A DNA stretch of 64,000 nt from Streptomyces griseofuscus. Its GTDB lineage: Bacteria > Actinomycetota > Actinomycetes > Streptomycetales > Streptomycetaceae. The position numbers and the translations under genes are program-made. Location: the NCBI RefSeq assembly GCF_014673495.1, contig NZ_CP051006.1, positions 1,798,001 through 1,862,000 of the forward strand, in the 5' to 3' direction. Shown here piece by piece: positions 42,625 through 51,317 of this stretch. Position 1 is the first letter of the stretch; every line of letters begins with the position of its first letter. The notes beneath the pieces are model-generated. The model saw only the letters and a list, made by a program, of their open reading frames with translations. It ran no database searches and had not been told where the DNA came from.

Positions 42625-43947
42625 TCACTCGACCGGGAGCAACCGGCGGATGTCCCGCTCGGGCCGGATCGCGGTCAGGGCGGCCAGACCGCAGACCATC
42701 ATCACCGCGGCCGACACCAGGAAGGCATGGGTGTATCCGGTGCTCTGGGAGGATGCCGAGTCCAGCAGGCGTCCGGTCAGGTACGGCGCGATCAGCCCGG
42801 GCAGGGTTCCGGTGGCGGCGACGATGCCGAACACCGCGCCCCGCTGCGAAGGCGGCACGACGGCGGCCGTTGTCATGTAGTGCAGGGGGAAGGTGATGGC
42901 GTGCGCGCCGAACGCCAGCGTGACCAGCGCCAGGAGCAGCGGCCGAGCCCCGGCGAAGGGGAAGGTCGCCATGGCCAGCGCGGCGAGGGCGACGGAGATC
43001 CCCTGCGGCGCACCGCTCGACCAGCGGCTGCGCACGCCCCGCCGGTTCAGCGCGTCGACCAGCGGTGAGACGACCAGCAGCAGAACGAAGCTGAACGCCG
43101 AGACGCCGCTGATGAACGCGGCCGCCGTACCCGGTGACATGCCGAGCTGCGTGCGCAGGTAGGCGGGCAGCCACGCCTGGCTCAGGGACAGGGCCCAGGA
43201 GGCGCCGAAGGCTCCTGCGATGCTTCCCGTCACCGTGCCGTTCAGCAGCAGCCTGCTGTACGGCAGCCGGCGTGCCGGCCCGGAACCGGAGGCGCCTGCC
43301 GGCGCGGACGCGTGGCCGTACGGACCGTCGTGCCCCGCGCGCCACCACAGCAGGCTCCACACCGCGCTCGTCACCGCGAGCACTCCGAACGCCGAGCGCC
43401 ACCCGAACGCGGTGATCAACCAGGTCACGACCGGCGCGGCGATCAGCGTGCCCAGCGCGGCACCGCTGATCTGCAACGCCGACGGCAGTCCCCGCCGGTC
43501 TTCCGGAAACCACTTGTACAGCGCGTGCATCGACATGGGTGCGGCCGGCCCCTCGGCCGCACCCAACAGCACCCGTCCCGCCACCAGCGCCGGCACCGAG
43601 GCCACGAAGAGCACAGGCAGCTGCGCCACCGCCCAGACGGCGGCCATGGCCACCAGGAGCACCCGGCTCGAGACCCGAGCGGAGACGAACCCTACGACCA
43701 GCCCGGAAAGGCTGAACAACACGGCGAAGGAGCTGGAGATCAGACCGTAGGTGCTGTTGCTGATATGCAGCTCATCCATGATCGGCACCGCCGCGAGCCC
43801 CAGGACGGACTTGTCCGCGTAGTTGATCAGCATGAACGCCACGATGAGCGCGGTGACGAGCCAGGCGTGCCGACGGCCGGACCGCGGGTCCGGCGGAGGA
43901 CCGGGGGCGTTCGGGTAAGCGGCGGGCCGGGGATGCTGCGTGGCCAT
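42625..43947 (-). CDS. MFS transporter, anion:cation symporter type
   Basis: 440 aa from ATG 43947, preferred over GTG 43953 because AGGAG sits 5 bases upstream. Twelve hydrophobic segments are visible. The first loop has NYADKSVLGLA, as in the ACS family (NYxDR/K), and a cytoplasmic loop reads WFPEDRRGLPSALQ. Likely imports an organic acid for the neighbouring acyl-CoA ligase. Ends 20 bases from the convergent TetR gene. Confidence 0.88.
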   Translation of the reverse strand: MATQHPRPAAYPNAPGPPPDPRSGRRHAWLVTALIVAFMLINYADKSVLGLAAVPIMDELHISNSTYGLISSSFAVLFSLSGLVVGFVSARVSSRVLLVAMAAVWAVAQLPVLFVASVPALVAGRVLLGAAEGPAAPMSMHALYKWFPEDRRGLPSALQISGAALGTLIAAPVVTWLITAFGWRSAFGVLAVTSAVWSLLWWRAGHDGPYGHASAPAGASGSGPARRLPYSRLLLNGTVTGSIAGAFGASWALSLSQAWLPAYLRTQLGMSPGTAAAFISGVSAFSFVLLLVVSPLVDALNRRGVRSRWSSGAPQGISVALAALAMATFPFAGARPLLLALVTLAFGAHAITFPLHYMTTAAVVPPSQRGAVFGIVAATGTLPGLIAPYLTGRLLDSASSQSTGYTHAFLVSAAVMMVCGLAALTAIRPERDIRRLLPVE

Positions 43948-44107
43948 GGACACTCCTGCGGCTCGGAACTGAAAGGTGAGTACGATGTCGGACAGCTTGT
44001 CTTGTAGCGGACGAGCTGATTTGGCAACCTAGGCGCCAGACAGCCGCAAGGTCAACGCCTTGACGAGCCCCACGCTCGGAAATCCGATCCGGCAACAGGA
44101 GTGACCC

Positions 44108-45289
44108 ATGTCCGAGACAGTTCCGCTGAGCGATCTGCGGTGGACCCGCGGCTACACGGATCCCGCCTGGATCCGCCGCTTCACCTCACAGGGCCGTGAA
44201 CTCTCGCCCAGCCGGCGGGTGTGGCGGGGTCAGGAGCTCGCGCGTCCCCTGACCTGCACCGAGGCGGACCTCGACGCCCTTGTCGTGACCACCGACACCG
44301 GCGCACTCAAGCTCCCGGGCCTGTTCGCCGCGGCCCAGACGGACGCGTTCCTCGTCATGCACCGGGGCCAGGTCGTCTACGAGCGCTATCCGCACGGCGC
44401 TGACGCGCACACCCCTCGCTTCAACGCCTCGGCGGCCAAGTCCTACCTCGGGCTGGTCGCGGCGACGCTGGCACACCAGGGGCTGCTGGACCGTACGGCG
44501 ACGGTCTCCGCCTACGTCCCCGAACTGGCCGGAACGGCTTTCGGCGACGCACGGGTGCAGGACCTGCTGCACATGGGCACCAAGGTGAGCTATGCCGGCC
44601 GCCCCTTCGACAAGGCGATCGAGGCCCAGCGGTACCACGCGGTGATCGCCGCGCAATTGCGGCCCTTCGGCTACAGCGGGCCCACGACCATCCGCGAGCA
44701 CCTCCTGACGGCCCGTGCCACCGGGGCTCCGGGAGAGGAGTTCCGCTACGAGAACGGCAACGTGGAGACGCTGGCCGAAGTCCTCCGCCGCGTTACGGGC
44801 CTGACCACGTCCGCGCTGCTCAGCGACCTGCTGTGGGCGAGGATCGGTGCGGAGGAGGACGCGTACTACGTCCTGGACGGCGACGGGATGGAAGCAGCCT
44901 GCGGAGGCTTCAGCGCGACAGCACGCGATGTGGCCCGGCTCGGTGAGATGCTGCGCTGCGGCGGAGCGGTCGGGGATCAGCAGGTGGTTCCGGAGGAAGT
45001 GGCCCGCACGATCACCAGCGGCGTGCCCGACGGCTACCCCCGCCGGGTGCGCTTCCCGGCCGCGCCCCCCGACTCACCGGCCACGCTCTCCTACCACGAC
45101 CTGTGGTGGGTCTTGAACGACTCCTACGACTCCTATATGGCCAGTGGCATCCACGGCCAGCGGCTTTTCGTGTCGCCGGGCCTGGACCTCGTGATCGTCC
45201 ACTTCGGCTCGCAGGTCATGTCGCCCGCCGTGCCGCCGGTCCCGCTGGTGCAGGCGTTCGTGCGGATCGGCGAGCACCTCAACTCGTAA
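44108..45289 (+). CDS. SxxK serine hydrolase (beta-lactamase/NylB-like)
   Basis: 393 aa from ATG 44108 with AGGAG upstream. The nucleophile motif is NASAAKSYLGL (SAAK), followed by a conserved tyrosine motif RYENGN. Similar to class C beta-lactamase-fold esterases and 6-aminohexanoate-dimer hydrolases. No signal peptide, so cytoplasmic. It probably cleaves an amide or ester to release the acid handled by the ligase and dehydrogenase. Divergent from the MFS gene. Confidence 0.85.
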   Translation: MSETVPLSDLRWTRGYTDPAWIRRFTSQGRELSPSRRVWRGQELARPLTCTEADLDALVVTTDTGALKLPGLFAAAQTDAFLVMHRGQVVYERYPHGADAHTPRFNASAAKSYLGLVAATLAHQGLLDRTATVSAYVPELAGTAFGDARVQDLLHMGTKVSYAGRPFDKAIEAQRYHAVIAAQLRPFGYSGPTTIREHLLTARATGAPGEEFRYENGNVETLAEVLRRVTGLTTSALLSDLLWARIGAEEDAYYVLDGDGMEAACGGFSATARDVARLGEMLRCGGAVGDQQVVPEEVARTITSGVPDGYPRRVRFPAAPPDSPATLSYHDLWWVLNDSYDSYMASGIHGQRLFVSPGLDLVIVHFGSQVMSPAVPPVPLVQAFVRIGEHLNS

Positions 45290-45303
45290 AGCCGCGCTGA
45301 AAC

Positions 45304-45342
45304 AGCGGAGTCCGTGACCGGGTGACGGTCACGGACTCCGCT
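45304..45342. terminator. Bidirectional terminator hairpin
   Basis: A perfect 16-bp stem (AGCGGAGTCCGTGACC with its complement) around a 7-base loop, between the convergent hydrolase (stop 45289) and MMPL (stop 45354) genes. It serves both strands. Confidence 0.85.
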
Positions 45343-45353
45343 CGGCTGTTGCG

Positions 45354-47603
45354 TCAGCGCAGGTTCTCATGGAAGTTTTCGCCGACCGCGACCGGGGCGC
45401 CGGGCCGGTGCCGGTCGTCGCCGCCCGTCGGCTGGTCCGCGGCAAGCCGTTCGCCCTCGATGTCGAGGTCGGGCAGCAGCCGGTCGAGCCACTTCGGGAG
45501 CCACCAGCCCGCCCGGCCGACGAGTGCGAGGACGGCGGGGACAAGCGTCATCCGGATCAGGAAGGCGTCGATGAAGACGCCGACGGCCAAGGCGAAGGCG
45601 ATCGGCTTGAGCATGGTGCTGCCGCCGGGAATGAAGCTCGCGAACACCGCGAACATGATCAGGGCGGCGGCGGTGACCACGCGGGAGGCGTGGCGTGAGC
45701 CGGCCAGGACGGCCTCGCGGGGTGCGGCGCCGTGGACGTGTGCCTCGCGCATGCGGCTGACCATGAACACCTCGTAGTCCATGGCAAGTCCGAACAGCAC
45801 CGCCATCACCAGGACGGGCAGGATGCTGACCACGGGCCCGGTCTCCGGGACGCCGAGTGCGCTCGCCAGCCAGCCCCACTGGAACACGGCCACGACCGCG
45901 CCGAAGGTGGCGGCCACCGACAGCAAGAAGCCCAAGCTGGCCTTCAACGGGACGACCACCGAGCGGAAGACCAGCAGCAACAGCAGCAGTGACAGGCCGA
46001 CGACCACGAGCGCGAAGGGGATCAGGGAGCTCGCCAGCCGTTCGGAGACGTCGATGTTCACGGCGGTCGTACCGGTCACGGAGACCTCGGCCCCTGTCCG
46101 CTCGTGCCAGGTGGGTGCCTCGTCGCGGATGTGCTGGACGAGGTCTTTCGTCTTCTGGTCCGAGGGTCCGGTCTTCGGTACCACCTGGATCACGGCCGCC
46201 TCCCCGTGATCGATGACCTGTGGCTTTTCGACCGCGGCGACGCCGTCGGCGGTCTTCAGGTCCTTGACGAGGCTTGCGGTGGCCGCATGCGGGTCCGGGG
46301 CGTGGGAAGTGTCGGCGTGGACGAGCAGCGGGCCGTTGAAGCCGGGCCCGAACCTGTCGGAGACGGTGTCGTACGCCTGCCGCTGACTGCTGCCCACGGG
46401 GGCCGAACCGTTGTCCGGCAGCGCCAGTTGGAGGTCCCTGGCGGGTACCGCGACGGCGAGCAGGCCGACGAGTACGGCCAGCAGGGTCAGCAGCGGCCGG
46501 CGGATCGCCAACCTGCCCCAGCGCTCCCCCATGGTCCTGCGGCTGCCGTGCCCGGTGCCGCGCGCGGACTGTTCACGGCGGGCCGCGCGCGAGCCTGGCT
46601 TCGGACGTAGCCGGTCACCGGCGAAGCCCATCAGGGCCGGCAGGAGCGTGGTGGACACGCCGACCGCGATCAGCACCGCTGCGGCGCCGGCCACGCCCAT
46701 CACGGTCAGGAAGGGGATGCGGACGACGGACAGGCCGCACAGCGCGATGATCACCGTAAGACCGGCGAAGACAATCGCGCTGCCCGCGGTGGCGGTGGCC
46801 CGGGCGGCCGACTCCTCGGTGTCCATGCCGGTGGCGAGGTGGGAGCGGTGACGGGAGAGGAGGAAGAGGGCGTAATCGACGCCGACCGCGAGGCCCAGCA
46901 TCGAGGCGAGGGACGGGGCGGTGCTGGAGATGGTCAGCACACCGGTGAGCGCGGACAGTCCCAGCATGGTGACGGCGACGCCGGCGACAGCGGTCAGCAG
47001 CGGCATGCCGGCCGCGAACAGCGAGCCGAAGGTGATCGTGAGGACGACGAGGGCGACGGCCGCTCCCATCAGTTCCTTGGTGTGGCCGGTGCTCTTGCTG
47101 CTTCCGTACGCGGACCCGCCGACCTCTACGGTGAGCCCGGCGTCCTTCGCCGGCCCGGTGGTCTTCTCCAGCGAGGTGAGGCTGTCCTCGTCCAAGCCGG
47201 CGCGGGTGACCTGGTAGCGGACCTGGCCGAGTGCGGCGGCGCGGTCCGGCGATATGACCTTGTTCCGCACAGGGTCGGTGACGCCGACGACCTGGGGCGC
47301 CTTGTCGGCCTTCGCCATCGTGGCGCTGACAGCGTTGGCGTACCTCGGCTCGGTGATTGCATGACCCCTGGGCGCGACGAAGACGATCTGGGCGCTCGTC
47401 CCGGCTGCCGAGGGCAGTTCCTTCTTGAGGGTGTCCATCGCGGTCTGGGCCGGTGAGCCCGGGACCGTGAACTCGTCGTCGGTCGTGCCGCCGAACGTGA
47501 TCACACAGGTGACGGCCGCGGTCAGCACCAGCAGCCAGGCGGCCAGCACAGCCCGGCGATGCCGGAAGGCACCGCGGCCGAGCCGGTAGAGGAGGGAAGC
47601 CAT
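45354..47603 (-). CDS. MMPL-family (RND-like) membrane transporter
   Basis: 749 aa from ATG 47603 with AAGGAG upstream. Two MMPL halves, each with one membrane helix, an extracytoplasmic loop and a five-helix bundle: first half GVDYALFLLSRHR, second half AMDYEVFMVSRMREAH. Proton-driven export of a lipid or hydrophobic small molecule is the family role. The downstream hairpin at 45304 ends the transcript. The next gene upstream (LmeA-like) is on the same strand, then the divergent TetR gene, a common drug- or lipid-efflux arrangement. Confidence 0.9.
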   Translation of the reverse strand: MASLLYRLGRGAFRHRRAVLAAWLLVLTAAVTCVITFGGTTDDEFTVPGSPAQTAMDTLKKELPSAAGTSAQIVFVAPRGHAITEPRYANAVSATMAKADKAPQVVGVTDPVRNKVISPDRAAALGQVRYQVTRAGLDEDSLTSLEKTTGPAKDAGLTVEVGGSAYGSSKSTGHTKELMGAAVALVVLTITFGSLFAAGMPLLTAVAGVAVTMLGLSALTGVLTISSTAPSLASMLGLAVGVDYALFLLSRHRSHLATGMDTEESAARATATAGSAIVFAGLTVIIALCGLSVVRIPFLTVMGVAGAAAVLIAVGVSTTLLPALMGFAGDRLRPKPGSRAARREQSARGTGHGSRRTMGERWGRLAIRRPLLTLLAVLVGLLAVAVPARDLQLALPDNGSAPVGSSQRQAYDTVSDRFGPGFNGPLLVHADTSHAPDPHAATASLVKDLKTADGVAAVEKPQVIDHGEAAVIQVVPKTGPSDQKTKDLVQHIRDEAPTWHERTGAEVSVTGTTAVNIDVSERLASSLIPFALVVVGLSLLLLLLVFRSVVVPLKASLGFLLSVAATFGAVVAVFQWGWLASALGVPETGPVVSILPVLVMAVLFGLAMDYEVFMVSRMREAHVHGAAPREAVLAGSRHASRVVTAAALIMFAVFASFIPGGSTMLKPIAFALAVGVFIDAFLIRMTLVPAVLALVGRAGWWLPKWLDRLLPDLDIEGERLAADQPTGGDDRHRPGAPVAVGENFHENLR

Positions 47604-47689
47604 CGGAAACGTGCTCCTTGAGAGGGACTTACGGGGCTGAGCGGCACCTTCGGAGAGAAACCCGCGGGCAGACGCCGGGAAGTGCGGGA

Positions 47690-48394
47690 TCAGGCGTCGA
47701 ACGCGGCGCGGCCGCCGCTCAGAGTGAGCCGGAGGCCGTCATCGGTGACCTGGAGCCGACGCGGTGCCAGTCCCAGCGGGAGGTCGGACAGGGGGACGGT
47801 GCGGCCGGCTCTGGCCGTGACCTTTCTCGCCAGGGCGTCGGGGAGGGGGCGGCCGGCGAACGTGGGCCGACCGGGCGTGACCCGGATCGTCAGGCCGTCC
47901 AGAACCGGGGTGACCGGGACAGCCAGAGCACCGGCACGGCCGATGTGCACGACCAGCCGTCCGTGCGCGGGATCGGGCACCACCACGCTCTCCGCAGGGC
48001 CCGCGCTCGCGCCCGCGACCAGAGACGCGGAGCCGATGTCGACGGTCACGGTGGACGAACCGACCGTGCCGCCCTTCCGGCTCCGGCGCACCTGACTGAG
48101 GCGGGCGTCGACACGGAGCCCGGTCAGGTGCCGAGCGGCCACGTCGTCTGCGGTCAGCTCGACGTCCGCGAAGGCGCCCCGCGCCAGCTGCCAGAGCACG
48201 GGTGTGGCCCCGAGCCCGACCGCCGGTCTGGTGCCCAGACGTTTCGCGGCCGCCGTCGCGATCCGATCTGCGATCCGCCCCCGCGTCACCGCCTCTGCCG
48301 TGCCGACGAGAGTGGCCAGGACGAGCACGGAGGCCAGGGAGACCACCGTGCGGCGAGGGAAGCCCAGCCCGACCAGTCGACCAAAAAATGTCAT
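47690..48394 (-). CDS. LmeA-like DUF2993 lipid-binding protein
   Basis: 234 aa from ATG 48394; GTG 48403 is a 3-codon longer alternative. An N-terminal membrane anchor or signal (VVSLASVLVLATLVGTAEAV) is followed by the DUF2993 beta-rich domain (LARGAFADVELTADDVAA, GTVGSSTVTVDIGSA). Mycobacterial LmeA of this family binds phospholipid and supports lipomannan maturation in the cell envelope. Same operon as the MMPL transporter, about 86 bases upstream of it. Confidence 0.8.
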   Translation of the reverse strand: MTFFGRLVGLGFPRRTVVSLASVLVLATLVGTAEAVTRGRIADRIATAAAKRLGTRPAVGLGATPVLWQLARGAFADVELTADDVAARHLTGLRVDARLSQVRRSRKGGTVGSSTVTVDIGSASLVAGASAGPAESVVVPDPAHGRLVVHIGRAGALAVPVTPVLDGLTIRVTPGRPTFAGRPLPDALARKVTARAGRTVPLSDLPLGLAPRRLQVTDDGLRLTLSGGRAAFDA

Positions 48395-48412
48395 GACTGA
48401 CACGGTACCCGT

Positions 48413-48430
48413 ACTGTCAGGACTGACAGT
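48413..48430. promoter_or_regulatory. TetR operator palindrome
   Basis: ACTGTCAG-GA-CTGACAGT, an inverted repeat with perfect 8-bp arms, lies between the divergent LmeA/MMPL operon and the TetR gene. A further TGACTGACAC partially repeats the half-site at 48393. This is the expected site for autoregulation and repression of the exporter. Confidence 0.75.
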
Positions 48431-48481
48431 TTCAGGAGAGCGGATCCCGGCCCCGGACGGCGGGCGTGCCAGGATGAAGGC

Positions 48482-49123
48482 GTGCAGGAGGGCAACGTGC
48501 AGGAGATGGGGCGTCGGGACCGCAAAAAGGCCGCCACGCGCGGGAGTCTGCTGCGTGCGGCCACCCGCATGTTCGCGGAGCGCGGCTACCAGGAGACGAC
48601 GGTCAAGGACATCGCCGCGGCGGCCGGTGTGACCGAACGCACTTTTTTCCGCTACTTCCCCTCGAAGGAGGACCTGGTCTTCGCGGAGATCCTCGACTTC
48701 GTGCCGCTACTCGTGAAGGAGATCGCCGGCCGCCCGGCGAGCGAGCCGCCCTACACGGCCGTACTCAACGGCCTGCTCGCCGCCGCCCAGGGCCTCAACG
48801 GCGGCCTGGGCATCCTCTTCGTCGGCGTACCACCTCGAGCCCTGTCCACCGGCACACGGCGCAGCGGCGTGCTCACCGACCTCGAGGACGGCATCACCGA
48901 AGCACTCGCCGACCGCCTCGCACGCCGGTCACCGGACGAACCGGCCCCCACCCGCTCCCTGCACGCCTCCGTCCTGGCCCGCGCCTCGGTCGCCGCCGTG
49001 CGCAGTGCCCTGATCGCCTTCACCACTCGCGACGAACCGGTGGCCGGGCCGCCCACCCCCGTCGAGGACTTCACCCAGCTCCTGCACCAGGCGTTCGCCG
49101 TGCTGCGCGGCAACGGGTCATGA
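48482..49123 (+). CDS. TetR-family regulator of the MMPL operon
   Basis: 213 aa as the longest frame from GTG 48482; GTG 48497 and ATG 48506 are inside, and AGGAGGG lies just before 48497. TetR HTH: LLRAATRMFAERGYQETTVK then AAGVTERTFFRYFPSKEDLV. The C-terminal helical domain ends DFTQLLHQAFAVLRGNGS. A copy of that tail recurs at 53630-53696. Confidence 0.87.
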   Translation: MQEGNVQEMGRRDRKKAATRGSLLRAATRMFAERGYQETTVKDIAAAAGVTERTFFRYFPSKEDLVFAEILDFVPLLVKEIAGRPASEPPYTAVLNGLLAAAQGLNGGLGILFVGVPPRALSTGTRRSGVLTDLEDGITEALADRLARRSPDEPAPTRSLHASVLARASVAAVRSALIAFTTRDEPVAGPPTPVEDFTQLLHQAFAVLRGNGS

Positions 49124-49366
49124 CGGGGACGCGATGCTCGGCCGCACCCTGGCATCGAGTCGGTGGAGGCGTGACCGGCCCGCCCGGCGACCAAGGGGCG
49201 GGCCGCAGCCCAGCAAGGCGCAGCAGGCATTCCCGCACCTCGGTCCTCCGCTGAGTGTGCCACTCCCCCGGCGTCGAGGTGCTGGCCGTGCTTCGCTCGG
49301 CGGGGCCCGTGCCGTCTCGGACGTCCCGTGGGACAGCGGCCGGCCCGGAGACTTCGGCAGCCGGCA

Positions 49367-49446
49367 GGCGGGCCGGCCGGATAGGAAGCTCGCGAACACC
49401 GTGAACGTGGTCAGCGTGGCCGCCGTCACCGCGTGAGGCGCGGCGC
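49367..49446 (-). pseudogene. Fragment of an MMPL transporter
   Basis: The minus strand reads VTAATLTTFTVFASFLSGRP, preceded in another frame by GSRRASR. This matches SRHASRVVTAAALIMFAVFA of the intact MMPL protein at 45354. About 27 residues survive, so it is a relic of a duplicated MMPL gene next to the TetR gene. Confidence 0.65.
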
Positions 49447-49856
49447 GAGCCGCTCAGGATCGTGTCACGCGGGGCCGCCGTACGGGGACGACAGGGTCGG
49501 GAACGGGTGAGTCCGGAGACCCCTCCCGCCGCCGCGGAACCTACGCAACAGGCCGAGGATCTTGCCCGAGAACCGCAGAGGACACCCGTGACAGACGATC
49601 ACGTGCTACCGATCTCCACCCAGACCAGCACGAGCACTTCCCCGGGACAGCACACCAGCCCCGCCGATCAGCAGAAAACAGGTTGGCGTGGGCTCGCTGC
49701 GGAACACCCCCGCTCGAGCGGGGGTGTTCCGCAGCGAGCCGCCGTCAGAGGGCCAGAGGGGTCAGCGGATCCGGTTCTGTCGGCTTCTCCCAGGGGCGCA
49801 AGTCCGCAGCAGCCGCGCGGGGCCGCCGCGCCTGTCAGCCTTCCTTGACCGGGAGG
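49447..49856. other. Region without a credible gene, holding a 50-bp palindrome
   Basis: 410 bases. A plus-strand open frame (49462-49848) exists but is low-complexity (Thr/Ser/Pro/Gln) and runs through the perfect palindrome at 49691, so I do not call it a gene. Confidence 0.5.
49691..49740. terminator. 50-bp perfect palindrome (possible terminator)
   Basis: Each 25-bp arm begins GGCTCGCTGCGGAACACCCC and ends CGCTC, meeting its exact complement with no spacer. As RNA it would form a very stable hairpin. It lies 117 bases beyond the stop of the secreted protein at 49857 (minus strand), so a terminator is the simplest reading; a protein-binding or replication-related palindrome is possible. 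Confidence 0.6.
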
Positions 49857-50429
49857 TCAGGCGGCCGACCTCGGGTCGATCTTCCAGCGCATGTTGGTAG
49901 GCGCGTTGGTTCCGGTGAAGTGCTTGAGGGTCACGTACACATCAGGGTGGGGGTAGTTCTGCGACTGCGAAGTGATTGCCCACTGCCGGAAGTTCGCTCC
50001 GGCCGGGGTGATGGTGTAGGTCTCGGAGGTGCCGTCCTCGCGGACGATCCAGTCCTGTGCCGGACCGCCGTTGCAGTCGGTCACGGTCAGCGGGCCGTTG
50101 TCCTTCGCATTGTCCGGCACCGTCAGACAGGCCGGGGTCGGGTTCTTGATCGGTTCGGTCTCGATGACGTAGTGGTCGCCGTACTTCTGCTTGAGTCGCC
50201 AGACCGACCCCGAGCCCTCATTGGCCAGCGGCCAGGGGTACCACACCTGGACGTACTGCGGCCGGTTCTCATTCTGAGTGTCGGTCTGCAGGTAGAAGCC
50301 GGTCGAAGCGTTGCTGATGATCACCGCCTGGTTGCTCGGGGGGTAGCCGGGGCCGTTGGCTGCGGCCGGGGCGGCAGCAGCCACGCTTGCGGAGAGTGCC
50401 AAACCGAGCAGTAGAGCGATCTTGCGCAT
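49857..50429 (-). CDS. Secreted beta-trefoil/ricin-like protein
   Basis: 190 aa from ATG 50429 with AAAAGGAC upstream. Sec signal peptide: MRKIALLLGLALSASVAAAA with cleavage near AAAN. The mature part has repeats resembling ricin-type lectin units: NQAVIISNASTGFYLQTD, GSGSVWRLKQKYGDHYVI, ACLTVPDNAKDNGPLTVTDC, GPAQDWIV. Probably an extracellular carbohydrate-binding protein, since no catalytic domain is attached. Confidence 0.6.
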   Translation of the reverse strand: MRKIALLLGLALSASVAAAAPAAANGPGYPPSNQAVIISNASTGFYLQTDTQNENRPQYVQVWYPWPLANEGSGSVWRLKQKYGDHYVIETEPIKNPTPACLTVPDNAKDNGPLTVTDCNGGPAQDWIVREDGTSETYTITPAGANFRQWAITSQSQNYPHPDVYVTLKHFTGTNAPTNMRWKIDPRSAA

Positions 50430-50544
50430 GGACGGTCCTTTTCGTCGAGCGGCATCTGCCAGTGGTATCTGTCGTCGACGTCCCTGCCCCTACGATCGAC
50501 TGCCAAAAGAGCCCGCCCCGGAATGAATCCGAATGAGGGGGGTG

Positions 50545-50713
50545 TTCGGATTGGCGTACGGCTCGACGCCCACTTCTGGATCGCGTCGCGGAGATTGTGC
50601 AGGATGCGGCCGTCGGGGCCGACGAGCACCGCCCCGGCGGTGACGTGGCCGGGCCAGGGGTTTGCGGCTGGTGAGGTCGTCGCCGTCGTCCAGAAGGCCG
50701 AGGAACCGCACCG
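50545..50713 (-). pseudogene. Fragment of a Nudix hydrolase
   Basis: Minus-strand reading LLDDGDDLTSRKPL, then after a frameshift PGHVTAGAVLVGPDGRILHN. This matches the N-terminal part of Streptomyces Nudix proteins (DVTSR...PGHVTxSA...). The Nudix box itself is missing, replaced by unrelated sequence. Confidence 0.55.
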
Positions 50714-50879
50714 ACATCCACCAGGTCGCAGTCATCGGCACGGTCGTGCGCCCCTGGTTACGCCCCCGGTGTGCATCTTCGTCACTCCTTCGTGGCTGGT
50801 GAAGATCAACTGTGTGGCGCGCCGGGGGTTCGGTCCGGTCAGCGCCGCATCCTCGTGGCTGCGTCGAGAGGAGTGAGCT

Positions 50880-51310
50880 GTGACCTTGACGGCTGAGACC
50901 GTGGAAGCCGAGATGGAGGCCGCAAACCAGGAGGGAGACCCGGCTGCGGACGCGCTGGTGTCCGATCTCATGGACAACAGGGAGGTCGACGGCGTCAACG
51001 GCCTGTTCCGCACCATCGGGACACTCAAGCCCCGCATGCCCATGGACGAGCTGTCCGACCTTCCAGAACGGCTCGCGCAGTTCCTGCACGATGCCCCGAA
51101 CAGCCGCCCGGCTGGAGCGAGGCCGACGTCAAGGCCGCGGAGGGCTTCTTCGCTCACCACCACGGCGTGGCCTCCATGCTGTAGGGCACCGTCGTCCCCT
51201 CCGCGCGGGAGGCCGCGGCCCGCTCGGTGGCGGTCACCGGGGCGCCGACCGTCGGTCGCCTGGGCGAGCACGACACGGACTCAGCCGCGGCGGAGGGGTG
51301 CCACACCATC
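50880..51310 (+). pseudogene. N-terminal relic of an MpaB/DUF2236-type oxygenase
   Basis: From GTG 50880 the frame reads GDPAADALVSDLM, VNGLFRTIGTLKP and ERLAQFLHDAP. It then shifts frame at about 51107 to GWSEADVKAAEGFFAHHHGV, followed by a TAG at 51182 and further readable codons (GTVVPSAREAAARS). The pattern matches the start of DUF2236 proteins. At least one frameshift and one stop break it. Family assignment is moderate. Confidence 0.45.
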
Positions 51311-51317
51311 GCTGGGC

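Noticed and set aside
49691..49740. CRISPR-like repeat
   Set aside because: A single copy with no spacers or cas genes; it is one palindrome.
49462..49848. 128-codon plus-strand ORF
   Set aside because: Low-complexity composition and it runs through a perfect 50-bp palindrome; no family resemblance.
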